From Gracilibacillus kekensis (GTDB lineage: Bacteria; Bacillota; Bacilli; Bacillales; Amphibacillaceae): 64,000 nucleotides of DNA. The stretch lies in the NCBI RefSeq assembly GCF_900143085.1, contig NZ_FRCZ01000002.1:1-64000 (forward strand), written 5' to 3'. This document shows positions 19,753-28,840 of the stretch, one piece after another. The notes under the pieces were generated by a model that saw nothing but the letters and a program-made list of their open reading frames with translations, made no database searches and had not been told where the DNA came from. Made by a program: the position numbers and the translations under genes. Numbering within the stretch: position 1 is the stretch's first letter; each line of letters starts with the position of its first letter.

Positions 19753-20949
19753 TTATCTTGAAGAATAGGTTTGTCTAAACCTATTGGAAGACACCTGTTT
19801 GTTTAATTCTAAATCTTCCGGCGTCGTTGAATTTTCATTGAATCGCTGATAATTTACATGTCTAGCAATGTTATTTAAAATACCAACAGAAAATAACAAT
19901 ACAACTAATGATGTTCCACCATAGCTAACAAATGGTAATGGTACACCTGTAATAGGCAATAACCCACTAATCGCTCCTAAGTTAATGATAGCCTGAATGC
20001 CTATCATAGCAGATATTCCTATCGCAAGGAGACTTCCAAATGCATTTTCGCACTTTTTAGCAATAAATAATCCTCTTAACACAATAATACTTAGATTAAC
20101 GAGAACAAATAATACACCAAACAAACCAAGTTCCTCAGACACTACAGCCATAATAAAATCGCTTTCCGCTTGTGTTAAGTAACCTAATTTTTGTATGCCT
20201 TGTCCTATGCCTACTCCTGAAATACCTCCGGTACCGATTGCGATATAGGACTGAATAAGCTGATAACCGCTATCTTCAGGATCTTCAAATGGTTGATAGG
20301 CTCCAGTAAACCGTGATGCCTTTTCATCGGTTACCATTTGAAACCCGATTGCTACCAAAATAGTAATTCCGATAAAAATTAATAATGATAAGTGTCTGAA
20401 TTTTATTCCTGAACTAAAGATAACCGTACAAGCAATTGAAAAAATGATAGCAGCTGTCCCTACATCAGGCTGCTTAATAATTAATGCTAGCAATAGACTG
20501 GTTATCGCAAGTGGTGGTAATACAGCTTTAAAAAAATCACCTATGTAAGCTTGTTTCTTTGTATAAATGGCTGCTAAATAGATAATTAAACCAATTTTAA
20601 CAAGTTCAGATGGTTGAACTGATAAAGGTCCAAGGTGTATCCAAGATTTAGAGTAATTAATCGTAACCCCAAATAATTCAACAGCTACTAATGCCAGTAA
20701 CATTCCTAGAACAATCCATTTGGTTAATTTCTGATAGACTTTATAATTAAAAAAACACGCAAATAAAAAACCAACTAATCCGATTACTAACCACATACCT
20801 TGCTTTAATGCCATACTATATGCGGGTTCACCTTTCACCAAAACAGATGTTACCATACTCGCACTATAAATCATTACAATACCAAACCCTGACAAAAGTA
20901 AAGGTGGTAGCATTAATAAAAAATCAAATGTCTTTGTTTTTCTTTTCAT
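19753..20949 (-). CDS. ftsW: FtsW, SEDS-family peptidoglycan polymerase of the divisome
   Basis: 398 residues, about ten membrane segments. SEDS hallmarks are visible: WIHLGPLSVQPSELVKIG in the first half and PFVSYGGTSLVV near residue 345. FtsW polymerises lipid II into septal glycan with a partner class B PBP. The position next to ylaN and ctaA is that of B. subtilis ftsW (ylaO), which separates it from RodA. pycA, which lies between ftsW and ctaA in B. subtilis, is absent. Confidence 0.92.
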   Translation of the reverse strand: MKRKTKTFDFLLMLPPLLLSGFGIVMIYSASMVTSVLVKGEPAYSMALKQGMWLVIGLVGFLFACFFNYKVYQKLTKWIVLGMLLALVAVELFGVTINYSKSWIHLGPLSVQPSELVKIGLIIYLAAIYTKKQAYIGDFFKAVLPPLAITSLLLALIIKQPDVGTAAIIFSIACTVIFSSGIKFRHLSLLIFIGITILVAIGFQMVTDEKASRFTGAYQPFEDPEDSGYQLIQSYIAIGTGGISGVGIGQGIQKLGYLTQAESDFIMAVVSEELGLFGVLFVLVNLSIIVLRGLFIAKKCENAFGSLLAIGISAMIGIQAIINLGAISGLLPITGVPLPFVSYGGTSLVVLLFSVGILNNIARHVNYQRFNENSTTPEDLELNKQVSSNRFRQTYSSR

Positions 20950-21049
20950 ATTGTATACCTCGATATCTTCTATATCATTGTACTTATTCTATCACAAATA
21001 GAGCTTCTATTAATATAGGACATTTTATACAATATTAACTAGAAACATA

Positions 21050-21077
21050 AAAACTTTGCCAATAATGGCAAAGTTTT
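21050..21077 (-). terminator. Terminator of ylaN
   Basis: AAAACTTTGCC / GGCAAAGTTTT stem, 6-base loop, T run on the minus strand, just past the ylaN stop. Confidence 0.88.
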
Positions 21078-21090
21078 CGAACTTTTAAAA

Positions 21091-21372
21091 TCACACGTTT
21101 TGTGATGCTTCGTGAAGTACATTTAGTTGTCTTTCCAAATTATCCAGTAACTCTTTACCATCCTCTTCTTGAATGAGATCTAATCGGACAGCAAAATCTA
21201 TTTCTCTAGATAATCCAAACATCTGAGTATCTAATACTTCTTCGTATAAAGGGCACTGAGGCATGGTTAAATTATCTATTTGAACTTTGATTAATTGCAA
21301 AATCTTATCCGCATCTGCCTTTAGAAGGGCATAGGCTTGCTTCTCTTTACTTAAAGCCACTTCAGGTATCAA
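21091..21372 (-). CDS. ylaN: YlaN, iron-responsive Fur antagonist family
   Basis: 93 residues from a TTG at 21372 preceded by GGAGGGG; this gives the usual family length, whereas upstream codons have no site. The sequence [24 protein letters not shown] and [11 protein letters not shown] are typical of YlaN. Work in B. subtilis and S. aureus indicates YlaN binds iron and Fur and relieves Fur repression. Two helices and no membrane segment. Confidence 0.9.
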   Translation of the reverse strand: MIPEVALSKEKQAYALLKADADKILQLIKVQIDNLTMPQCPLYEEVLDTQMFGLSREIDFAVRLDLIQEEDGKELLDNLERQLNVLHEASQNV

Positions 21373-21546
21373 AAAATCCCCTCCGTCTATAAAACTTCTA
21401 TTCTTAATTTTATCGTGAAAATTTCTAAATTGCAAGATAATAAAAATGTTCACAATCGATATTCAGAGTTATAACTACTTGAAATGCATTTTTTTCATGA
21501 GTCTGCTATCCTTAATAGTAACGTATAAATGAAGAGGTGAAAGATA

Positions 21547-22002
21547 TTGATAATTCAAATTAAAGGAAATGTTAAATATCCTATAACATTAGACCCAAGT
21601 GTGTGGATCTTTGATGACAGAAAAGTCAAGTTGGAAGAGGCATTTAATGATACTCCTCCCTCAAACGAAGAAAAAATTGATTCTAACAGTAAGCTTAATA
21701 AACCACCTGTCAACAACAGCATCAAAAAATATAACAAAAAAGAATTACTCGAGAATTCGTATGTAATGCCTATCAAAGAATTTATTGAAAATGCTGAATT
21801 GAACGACAATGCTACCGAAGCTAACTTGATTATGAAAGAAAATAGTGAAAGAGTCTCAAAAGAGCAACTAATTAACAGTTATATGCTATTTTCTATCGAT
21901 GGCAAACAAATAAATGATCAAGGTCCAGCATATTTGTATTTCGGCGATGGTTCAAATCAAAACAATCCAATAAAAGGTATTAAAGTGATCGAAATAATTT
22001 AA
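21547..22002 (+). CDS. YlaL-like protein of unknown function
   Basis: 151 residues from a TTG start with GAGGTG 7 bases upstream. The N-terminal KYPITLDPSVWIFDDRKV block looks like YlaL of B. subtilis, and the location between ylaN and ylaJ agrees. The middle (about 35-70) is hydrophilic low-complexity; the C-terminus has a YLYFGDGSNQNNPIKG stretch. No catalytic motif is recognised, and the family assignment is from memory and position. Confidence 0.62.
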   Translation: MIIQIKGNVKYPITLDPSVWIFDDRKVKLEEAFNDTPPSNEEKIDSNSKLNKPPVNNSIKKYNKKELLENSYVMPIKEFIENAELNDNATEANLIMKENSERVSKEQLINSYMLFSIDGKQINDQGPAYLYFGDGSNQNNPIKGIKVIEII

Positions 22003-22015
22003 ATAATTCATTCGT

Positions 22016-22079
22016 CCTTTCTTCTTCTCGTTAGTATATTTTATTATTTATTACAGAAAATATACGAAGAAGAAGGAGG
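22016..22079 (+). promoter_or_regulatory. Hairpin that can sequester the ylaJ-like ribosome binding site
   Basis: TTCTTCTTC (22019-22027) pairs with GAAGAAGAA (22066-22074), and GTATATTTT (22034-22042) with AAAATATAC (22057-22065). CCT at 22016-22018 can pair with AGG in the ribosome binding site GGAGGG (22075-22080). The 18 paired positions are interrupted only by a 6-base bulge. A leader hairpin masking the site before the ATG at 22088 is plausible. Confidence 0.5.
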
Positions 22080-22087
22080 GATTTTTT

Positions 22088-22678
22088 ATGAGATATCTAA
22101 TAGTGTGTATCATCCTGTTTTTGTTGTTAGGTTGTCAGCAGGACGTACAAGACAATGATCTATCCACTAGCACAGATGATTTTGGTGCAGTTCAAGTCAA
22201 AAACTCCGATCCATCTGTCACAGATGATTTGGATAATCAAGAAAAGGCTCAATATTTAGCTAACCTTGCAAGTAAAGTTCCAGATGTAAATGATGCTTCT
22301 GCTCTTATTACGAACAGAGGAGTAATTGTCAGTATTGATGTGAATGAAGATTTAGATAGGACGCATGTTGGATCAATAAAATACTCCGTGTTAGAAGCAT
22401 TAGAACATGATCCATTCGGCAGAAAAGCAATCATTGTAGCTGATGCAGATTTGCATAAAAGAATACAAGGAATGGGAAATAAAATACAAGAAGGTCATCC
22501 TATTGAGGCAATAACTGAAGAACTTGCTAATATAACCAGTAGATGGATGCCTGAGCTACCTTTAAACAAAAATCAATCAGAAAATATAGATCAAAATAAA
22601 CAAAAGATGGATGAAGAAGAAGAACAAGAATTGGAAAAAATAAATCAAGAGCAATCAAATCACCAGAAAGATCGGTAA
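22088..22678 (+). CDS. ylaJ: YhcN/YlaJ-family sporulation lipoprotein
   Basis: 196 residues with a lipoprotein signal ending LLGC (Cys at about 16). The central block ASALITNRGVIVSIDVNE and HKRIQGMGNKI fits the YhcN/YlaJ lipoprotein family, made in the developing spore. The C-terminal 40 residues are Gln/Glu/Lys-rich. GAAGGAGGG precedes the ATG and lies in the 3' arm of a hairpin. Confidence 0.85.
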   Translation: MRYLIVCIILFLLLGCQQDVQDNDLSTSTDDFGAVQVKNSDPSVTDDLDNQEKAQYLANLASKVPDVNDASALITNRGVIVSIDVNEDLDRTHVGSIKYSVLEALEHDPFGRKAIIVADADLHKRIQGMGNKIQEGHPIEAITEELANITSRWMPELPLNKNQSENIDQNKQKMDEEEEQELEKINQEQSNHQKDR

Positions 22679-22693
22679 ATTAAAAACTTATAG

Positions 22694-22726
22694 AAAAACT
22701 CGGCATTAGTTAGTGCTGAGTTTTTC
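22694..22726 (+). terminator. Terminator of the ylaJ-like gene
   Basis: AAAAACTC (ggca) ... (tgct) GAGTTTTT hairpin ending in a T run. Confidence 0.85.
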
Positions 22727-22817
22727 TTATAATTTGGACATTCGAACTTTCCTGATCGTCGAACTACTTCTTCGCTAATATTTTATGTTTTCGTAACCTA
22801 CAATAATAAATTTTAAT

Positions 22818-22847
22818 AAAAGAAGCCGTTATTTTTCGGCTTCTTTT
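22818..22847 (-). terminator. Terminator of the small membrane protein gene at 22850
   Basis: AAAAGAAGCCG / CGGCTTCTTTT, 11-bp perfect stem, T tail on the minus strand. Confidence 0.88.
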
Positions 22848-22849
22848 GG

Positions 22850-23110
22850 TTAGGATTCTTTCACTTTATTATAATAATCAACGCCAAATTGAGAACCTTC
22901 AGCAACCATATCAGCGTTTTCTAAATTATCTCTTCCAGGGTCCCCTGCTTCTTCAATAGGCAACTCTGTGTCCTCATTAAGGAATGAGTTTCTTACTTCA
23001 CTCCATTTATTCTTAAGCATATCTCTTCGGTTTTTATCCATTAATATATAGGATAAAGTAGCTACACCTGCAGCACCACCAACCATACTTATCATATTCC
23101 TTTTACGCAT
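22850..23110 (-). CDS. Small hypothetical membrane-anchored protein
   Basis: 86 residues from the ATG at 23110, which has AAAGGATGG about 10 bases upstream; the ATG-like start at 23137 has none. One N-terminal hydrophobic segment (about 5-22) is preceded by a basic MRKRN. The rest is hydrophilic with an acidic middle. I do not recognise the family; it resembles small YtxH-like anchored proteins only in outline. Confidence 0.65.
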   Translation of the reverse strand: MRKRNMISMVGGAAGVATLSYILMDKNRRDMLKNKWSEVRNSFLNEDTELPIEEAGDPGRDNLENADMVAEGSQFGVDYYNKVKES

Positions 23111-23304
23111 ACCTAAACCATCCTTTCTGTAGTTCAATCTACTATAGTTTTACCCTGAGTTCCTAAAATAAAACCTGTTTTCGAATTTTATAAAGGTGTA
23201 AACTTCCAAAAGTGCGCTAGCATAAAAGGAAAATCACTTTATGGTTTTGTGCCGTTTTATGTTACAATTACAAAAAAGACAGACGAATAACTAGAGGTGA
23301 TAAC

Positions 23305-23511
23305 ATGAGAGTGAAATGTGTAATATGTGATTCTATTAAAAAAATCGATAATGATTGCCCACAAGCTAAAAAGTTACGTAATCGTCTTATTCACACTTAT
23401 ATGTGCCCTGAATGTGACGAACGTATAAAGAAAAATACAATAGCAAGACATAAAACGGGTAATTTTAAACTATATAGAAAAAAAGAAGTACAAGATCAAT
23501 ATTTATCCTAA
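23305..23511 (+). CDS. ylaI: YlaI, DUF2197 zinc-ribbon protein
   Basis: 68 residues with two Cys pairs, CVIC (about 5-8) and CPEC (about 34-37), forming a likely zinc site. It matches YlaI/DUF2197 in length and N-terminus (MRVKCVICDS). The function is unknown. It starts behind AGAGGTG and is convergent with ylaH. Confidence 0.88.
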   Translation: MRVKCVICDSIKKIDNDCPQAKKLRNRLIHTYMCPECDERIKKNTIARHKTGNFKLYRKKEVQDQYLS

Positions 23512-23610
23512 TGATATAAGGGAAGAAAGCTTATAAAATAGTCAACTTTGTTTCATTGTTGTCACTTGAAACTTTTCGTTAAAACGATAAAACCGAGATA
23601 AACTCATAGG

Positions 23611-23643
23611 AAAGGCTGAGCAATCTTATTGCTCAGCCTTTTC
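23611..23643. terminator. Bidirectional terminator overlapping the ylaH stop
   Basis: AAAGGCTGAGCAA / TTGCTCAGCCTTT. The ylaH stop codon lies in the loop and its last codons form one arm. T runs occur on both strands, so it can serve ylaI as well. Confidence 0.88.
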
Positions 23644-24012
23644 GTTTGATTTATTTTGTTTTCGTTCTTGAGAAAGACGTAATCGATAAATCCCCATTAC
23701 AACTGCTATAATAAATAAACTTTCTGCAAGTGGGAGATTCAATCCAAAAATAAGTGTTAAAATGAATACACCAATAAATAATAAGATATAAATAATTAAA
23801 GATTTTATAGGAGATAATTTTTTTGCAAACCCAAATTTATAAGCTAAAATTGCAAATAAAGCAACGGTCAGATAGAGTAATACAAACCCTCTAATTAAAA
23901 TTGCCATCTCTCCATCATCTGCAACGTTTACCTCTCCGCCTAAATCCTTCATGAAAAAATCGGCCACTGGCCAAAGATTGTCGGGTACTTGAATAACTGT
24001 TTCTCTTTGCAT
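23626..24012 (-). CDS. ylaH: YlaH-like membrane protein
   Basis: 128 residues from the ATG at 24012, with TTTGGAGG 7 bases upstream. Three membrane segments (about 38-58, 66-88, 92-112) and a basic tail. Position next to ylaI and the length match YlaH, a Bacillaceae membrane protein of unknown function. Confidence 0.8.
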   Translation of the reverse strand: MQRETVIQVPDNLWPVADFFMKDLGGEVNVADDGEMAILIRGFVLLYLTVALFAILAYKFGFAKKLSPIKSLIIYILLFIGVFILTLIFGLNLPLAESLFIIAVVMGIYRLRLSQERKQNKSNEKAEQ

Positions 24013-24141
24013 GTGAAACCTCCAAAATTCTACATTCAAACAAATCTATTATACTTTAATCCACATATAAATACAATTTCTATAAAATTAAATTACTTTA
24101 TGATATGCTTAAAAATAGTTCTATGTAGATGAGGTGACACA

Positions 24142-24312
24142 ATGAAGTTTCAATTCTCGAAGTTTTTATTAGCAATTTGTGTGATTTTAGCATTTTCTGC
24201 AGCAGGCGTCGGTATTGCTCTTCGCAATATTTGGTTTATACTTGTAGCCTTTTTAATCGGATTTGCATTAATGGGTTTTGGAATCTCGCTAAAGAAAAAG
24301 GAATCCAAGTGA
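24142..24312 (+). CDS. ylaF: YlaF-like small membrane protein (DUF5325)
   Basis: A 56-residue protein starting MKFQFSKFLLAICVILAFS, with two membrane segments (about 7-25 and 30-50) and a basic tail KKKESK. GAGGTG precedes the ATG. The layout and location fit YlaF/DUF5325. The function is unknown. A terminator starts at its stop codon. Confidence 0.78.
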   Translation: MKFQFSKFLLAICVILAFSAAGVGIALRNIWFILVAFLIGFALMGFGISLKKKESK

Positions 24313-24345
24313 AAACTAGCAATCCTTTGACTGCTAGTTTTTTTC
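24312..24345 (+). terminator. Terminator of ylaF
   Basis: AAAACTAGCA / TGCTAGTTTT stem with a T run. Confidence 0.85.
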
Positions 24346-24367
24346 ATTCATTTAGATTTATATTGTT

Positions 24368-25171
24368 TTACTTCAAATCAATATAATTGTCTAATAATTT
24401 CTCTTGTATTTGTTTATTTGTAGTTAATATGGTGTTCTTTTCTAAGATGTTAACTGGTTGTCCGTTTGCCTGGATAGTGACTCCGCCTACTTCATTCACT
24501 AAAATAAGTCCTGCAGCAAAATCCCATGGTGCTAAGCGCATAGTCAGATAAGCATCAACAATTCCTTCTGCTACGTATGCAAATTCTAAAGCTGCCGAAC
24601 CATAAGATCTAGACCCACGACAATCCTTTATCAATTGCTGAACTTTTTTTTCATTAATGCGGCTATTTTCACATGCTAAAGAGCTATTTAAAGCGACAAT
24701 ACTTGTTTCTATATTTACTTGGTCAGACAATGGAGGTAACTTTATTGAATTTCGATAAGCTCCTTCTCCTCTAATTCCTGTATAAAGGACGTCATCCATG
24801 ACATTATAGATAAAACCAATTTCACCAACTCCATTATGATATATACCTATTGAGATAGCAAAATTACGTTTTTGATGCACAAAGTTCATTGTTCCATCAA
24901 TCGGATCGATAATCCATATCGTTCCATCCAGGGAGTCAACTTTATCTCCATATCCTTCTTCACCCACAATAAAATGGGAAGGATATTTTTCTCGTATTTT
25001 CTCGGCAAAAAACTTTTCCGTAGATCGATCTACTTCTGTTACTAAATCATTTACGTTTGACTTTGTATCGATTTGATAATTATCATGGATTTGTTCACGA
25101 ATTAATTCACCCGCTTGATAAATCCATTTTTCTGCATCATTGTATATTTGTTGTCGGATTGGTATGTTCAT
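24368..25171 (-). CDS. suhB: Inositol monophosphatase family protein (SuhB/YktC)
   Basis: 267 residues. The three metal-binding blocks of the family are present: GEEGYG (about 70-75), DPIDGT (about 89-94) and WDFAAG (about 215-220). It hydrolyses inositol-1-phosphate-type monoesters with Mg2+; in Bacillus the physiological substrate is uncertain. It is convergent with ylaF and divergent from yktB, as in B. subtilis (yktC). Confidence 0.9.
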   Translation of the reverse strand: MNIPIRQQIYNDAEKWIYQAGELIREQIHDNYQIDTKSNVNDLVTEVDRSTEKFFAEKIREKYPSHFIVGEEGYGDKVDSLDGTIWIIDPIDGTMNFVHQKRNFAISIGIYHNGVGEIGFIYNVMDDVLYTGIRGEGAYRNSIKLPPLSDQVNIETSIVALNSSLACENSRINEKKVQQLIKDCRGSRSYGSAALEFAYVAEGIVDAYLTMRLAPWDFAAGLILVNEVGGVTIQANGQPVNILEKNTILTTNKQIQEKLLDNYIDLK

Positions 25172-25313
25172 CTACCTTCCTCCATTCTCCTTAGAGTACT
25201 TTCTATTTTAGCAAAGAAAGGAGTAATTGAAAAATATCAGGTATTTCTTTTGCATTTAAATAATAATTATTATAAAATTATAATGATAACAAACAGATAG
25301 AAAGGTGAAAATT

Positions 25314-25934
25314 ATGACATTTAATGGTTTTAATAAGAAAGATTTTGCCACTTTCCATATTGAGGGGCTCGATCAAAGAATGGAAGCTATTCAAGAAAGA
25401 ATTCAACCAAAATTTCAGAGTATTTACGAGGAAGTTGCCGATGATTTGAATGAAATCACCGGTCACCATATGTATTTACATATAGCCAAGCATGCTCGAC
25501 GAACAGTAAATCCACCAAAAGATACTTGGTCTGCCTATTGCCATAACAAACGTGGATATAAAAAACACCCGCATTTTCAAGTAGGATTATGGAATGATAA
25601 TTTATTTATTTGGTTAGCATATATATACGAATTGCCACACAAAAGTGAAATAGCAAAGAAATTTTTAAATGAATTAGAAGATATACAAAAAACAATTCCT
25701 AACGATTATCACATCTCGCTGGATCATATGAAAAATGAAGCATCACTAGTATCTGAAACGGATTTACAAGAATCATTAGAGAGATTTATGAAAGTAAAAA
25801 AAGGTGAACTGTTAATTGGAAGGAGAATTGCGGCAGATGATCCGATTGTTAAAGATGGAGAGCAATTAGTAGCAACAATCAAACAAACATTTCAGCAACT
25901 CGCGCCAATCTATCGCTCTTCATTGAATCTTTAA
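25314..25934 (+). CDS. yktB: YktB, UPF0637/DUF1054 family protein
   Basis: 206 residues from the ATG at 25314 (the GTG at 25305 is in the AAAGGTG site). Blocks GHHMYLHIAKHARRTVNPP and HPHFQVGLW are the DUF1054 signature. It is a cytosolic alpha/beta protein of unknown function. Confidence 0.9.
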   Translation: MTFNGFNKKDFATFHIEGLDQRMEAIQERIQPKFQSIYEEVADDLNEITGHHMYLHIAKHARRTVNPPKDTWSAYCHNKRGYKKHPHFQVGLWNDNLFIWLAYIYELPHKSEIAKKFLNELEDIQKTIPNDYHISLDHMKNEASLVSETDLQESLERFMKVKKGELLIGRRIAADDPIVKDGEQLVATIKQTFQQLAPIYRSSLNL

Positions 25935-25942
25935 ATAGTATC

Positions 25943-25979
25943 AAAGTGTCTCATAATGCTAAATAGAGACACCTTTTTG
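25943..25979. terminator. Terminator between yktB and yktA
   Basis: GTGTCTC / GAGACAC stem with flanking A and T runs between convergent genes. Confidence 0.8.
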
Positions 25980-25994
25980 TCTATTTGTTGATAC

Positions 25995-26264
25995 TTACAT
26001 CTTTATCATCTCTTTATTGTCAAGCTCTTTTGCTTTCTTAATAACCCGAAAAGGGACATAACCAGACTGTTTTTCAAACTGTTTATCTAATTGTTTCTCT
26101 TCACTTTTAGATGGTACTATCTCTTTGTAACGATTGTAAGTGGCTATTAAATCTTGCTTCTGAACACCTTTTTCATAAGCTTTTTCAATCAAAGAATAAT
26201 AATTAACCACATCTATAATTTCCTGAGTAGACCATGTTTCATCAATTGGATAGTTATAATTCAT
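25995..26264 (-). CDS. yktA: YktA, UPF0223 family protein
   Basis: 89 residues from the ATG at 26264 behind GAGGTG. It begins MNYNYPIDETWSTQEIIDVV and contains GYVPFRVIKKAKEL, the UPF0223 signature. A small helical protein of unknown function. A longer reading frame to 26345 has no ribosome binding site. Confidence 0.9.
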   Translation of the reverse strand: MNYNYPIDETWSTQEIIDVVNYYSLIEKAYEKGVQKQDLIATYNRYKEIVPSKSEEKQLDKQFEKQSGYVPFRVIKKAKELDNKEMIKM

Positions 26265-26470
26265 CGCATTACACCTCTTATTTAGATTCGATGATATTTT
26301 AACATGTTGTTTTATAGAAGTATAGCATCTAGCTATTCTTCTCATCAGAAGCGTGTATACTCGGTCTGATAACTCATTAATTAGTGGTTATTACACCATA
26401 TTTTTATAAAACCAATAGCATTCCGTATATCCGGAAGTAAAGTGTGACATGCTTTTGTTCCTACCTTTAT

Positions 26471-27352
26471 TTACTCTGGCAATTTTAATGTCATTGGATC
26501 AGCCATTTCATAGCCCTTCTCACGTAGACCTTTAACAATATCTTCTAATGCAGCGGCTGTCCACTCTCGGTCATGCATTAATAGATTAGCTCCTGGTTTT
26601 AGCAAGGAATATGTAACGTCTACTTCAGGACCTTCTCCGGAAATCATTGCCTCGGTTAATTTTTCAGCCTCCATATAAGGTTCAAAATAATCATAGCCAT
26701 ATGTCCAGTTCATTAATAACATTCCCTCGTCTTCTACTAGTTGCTTAGCATAATCAGTGTTTTCACCAAATGGGGCTCTGAAAAATTTTGGTTTTTCCCC
26801 TATGATTTGTTCAATGAGATTATTTAGATTAATTATTTCTTCCTTTTGCTTCTCTTTGGATAGATCGGTTAAATTAAAATGATTATATGTATGGTTCCCA
26901 ATTGGAAAACCCATATCATGGATTTCACGTAACATTTCTTTATTTTCTTCACTTTCTAAGAAATGTCCATTTGCAAAAAAAATAGCTGATGCATCTAATT
27001 TTTTTAAAGTTTTTGCCATATCTAAGGCATAATCATCAGGTACGTCATCAATGGTTAGTAACACAACCTTTTCATTGGTACCCTCTTCTAATGGAATTAA
27101 ATTCGACCCTTCATCTAATTCATACAGTGGTTCTTTAATTTCTTCATGAACAGAGGTTTGCTCTGTTTCATCTTCTATTTCAGTTTCTTCCTCAGATACT
27201 GTTTCTTCAGTCGGATTCGTTTCCTTGTTATTTGAATCTTGTTCTATTGCTTGACCTTCATCTGGTTTTTTTTCGTTTTCATGATTACTACATGCAACTA
27301 CTAAAAGTAGTGAGCAAACTAATAGACACAATACTATACTTTTTCTAAACAA
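26471..27352 (-). CDS. Lipoprotein polysaccharide deacetylase (CE4/NodB family)
   Basis: 293 residues from a TTG at 27352 with AGGAGG 9 bases upstream. The signal peptide ends with a lipobox VVAC, followed by a Glu/Thr-rich linker (about 25-75) and a NodB domain. Catalytic motifs are intact: TIDDVPDD (general base Asp and metal Asp), HTYNH (metal His pair), RAPFGE and LMHD. It probably deacetylates a cell-wall glycan. It lies downstream of the pdhD terminator and is not part of that operon. Confidence 0.88.
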   Translation of the reverse strand: MFRKSIVLCLLVCSLLLVVACSNHENEKKPDEGQAIEQDSNNKETNPTEETVSEEETEIEDETEQTSVHEEIKEPLYELDEGSNLIPLEEGTNEKVVLLTIDDVPDDYALDMAKTLKKLDASAIFFANGHFLESEENKEMLREIHDMGFPIGNHTYNHFNLTDLSKEKQKEEIINLNNLIEQIIGEKPKFFRAPFGENTDYAKQLVEDEGMLLMNWTYGYDYFEPYMEAEKLTEAMISGEGPEVDVTYSLLKPGANLLMHDREWTAAALEDIVKGLREKGYEMADPMTLKLPE

Positions 27353-27392
27353 AACTAATTTCCTCCTAAAAAGTGTTATAATTTTTTGTAAA

Positions 27393-27424
27393 AAAAAGAG
27401 TCTGCACGCGCAGACTCTTTTTAA
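27393..27424 (-). terminator. Terminator of the pdhABCD operon
   Basis: AAAAAGAGTCTGC / GCAGACTCTTTTT, 13-bp stem with a 4-base loop, directly after the pdhD stop. Confidence 0.93.
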
Positions 27425-27426
27425 CA

Positions 27427-28836
27427 TTATTTTACAATGTGGATTGGTGTACCCATTGCAACTTCTGCTGCTTCCATTGTAATTTCACCTAACGTTGGGT
27501 GAGCGTGAATTGTGAGTGCTAAGTCTTCAGCTGTCATACCAGCTTCAATAGCTAGCCCAACTTCTGCAATCATATCACTAGCGTTAGGACCAGCGATTTG
27601 ACCACCAATTAATAAACCGTCCTCTTTACGAGTAACAAGCTTAATAAAACCATCACTATCGTTCAATGATAAAGCACGACCATTTGCTGCAAATGGGAAT
27701 TTAGATGCTACTGCATCATATCCTGCTTCTTTTGCATCTTCTTCTGTAAAACCTACAGATGCAAGTTCCGGATCAGAGAATACGACAGCTGGAATTGCAT
27801 TGTAATCAATAACAGAATTCTCACCTGCAATAACTTCTGCGGCAATTTTACCTTCGTAAGATGCTTTGTGCGCTAATGGTGGTCCAGCTACAATATCACC
27901 AATTGCAAAAATATTATCTACACTTGTGCGACATTGCTCATCAATCTTAATAAGACCTTTGTCATCCATTTCAATTCCTACTTGCTCTAAGCCAATTTCT
28001 TCTGTATTTGGTTTACGACCAACCGTAACCAATACATAATCCGCATCAATGGTTTCTTCTTTACCTTTTGCTTCATATGTTACTTTTACACCATCTTTTG
28101 TTTCTTCTACACCCTTAGCCATAGCTTCGGTAACAATTGTCGCACCTTTATTTTTTAATTTCTTCTTCACTAAGGCACTCATTTGTTTTTCGAAACCACC
28201 AAGAATATCCTTCAATCCTTCAAGAATGATAACTTCCGTACCAAAATTGGCATAGGCTGTACCTAATTCTGTACCTACATATCCTCCACCAATTACTACC
28301 AGTTTCTTAGGAATTTCTTTTAAGTTAAGAGCACCTGTTGAATCCAGCACACGCTCAGAGTATTTAAAAGATGGTAATTCAATAGGAGTTGAACCTGTTG
28401 CAATAATACAGTTTTTGAAAGTGTATGTTTGAGAATTTTTATCATCCATCACTTTTGCTGTATTTTTGTCCACAAAATATACTTCACCGGATACAAGGTC
28501 CACTTTATTACCTTTTAATAATCCTTCTACACCGCCAGTTAATTTTTTAACCACGGAGCCTTTCCATTCTTGAACTTTAGAAAAGTCTACCGAAACATTT
28601 TCAGATTTAATTCCTAATGCTTCATCCCCATGTGCATGTTCTACACGGTGACCTGCTTGGATTAAGGCCTTAGACGGGATACAACCTACGTTAAGGCATA
28701 CACCACCAACGTCACCTTTTTCTACTACTGTAACTTTTTGACCAGTCTGCGCTGCACGGATTGCTGCAACATAGCCCCCTGGCCCAGAACCTACTATTAG
28801 AGTATCTAATTCGATCGGAAAATCTCCTACTACCAT
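27427..28836 (-). CDS. pdhD: Dihydrolipoamide dehydrogenase (E3)
   Basis: 469 residues. The FAD site [14 protein letters not shown] is at 16-29, the redox disulfide is Cys47-Cys52 (GVCLNVGC), the NAD site [10 protein letters not shown] lies near 182, and the His-Glu pair is in HAHPTLGE near 445. It reoxidises dihydrolipoamide on E2, reducing NAD+. It shares the complex with PdhA, PdhB and PdhC. GGAGGGG lies before the ATG. Confidence 0.97.
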   Translation of the reverse strand: MVVGDFPIELDTLIVGSGPGGYVAAIRAAQTGQKVTVVEKGDVGGVCLNVGCIPSKALIQAGHRVEHAHGDEALGIKSENVSVDFSKVQEWKGSVVKKLTGGVEGLLKGNKVDLVSGEVYFVDKNTAKVMDDKNSQTYTFKNCIIATGSTPIELPSFKYSERVLDSTGALNLKEIPKKLVVIGGGYVGTELGTAYANFGTEVIILEGLKDILGGFEKQMSALVKKKLKNKGATIVTEAMAKGVEETKDGVKVTYEAKGKEETIDADYVLVTVGRKPNTEEIGLEQVGIEMDDKGLIKIDEQCRTSVDNIFAIGDIVAGPPLAHKASYEGKIAAEVIAGENSVIDYNAIPAVVFSDPELASVGFTEEDAKEAGYDAVASKFPFAANGRALSLNDSDGFIKLVTRKEDGLLIGGQIAGPNASDMIAEVGLAIEAGMTAEDLALTIHAHPTLGEITMEAAEVAMGTPIHIVK

Positions 28837-28840
28837 TTGT

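Noticed and set aside
25970-26345. Longer version of yktA starting at 26345
   Set aside because: The strong GAGGTG site and family length both point to the ATG at 26264.
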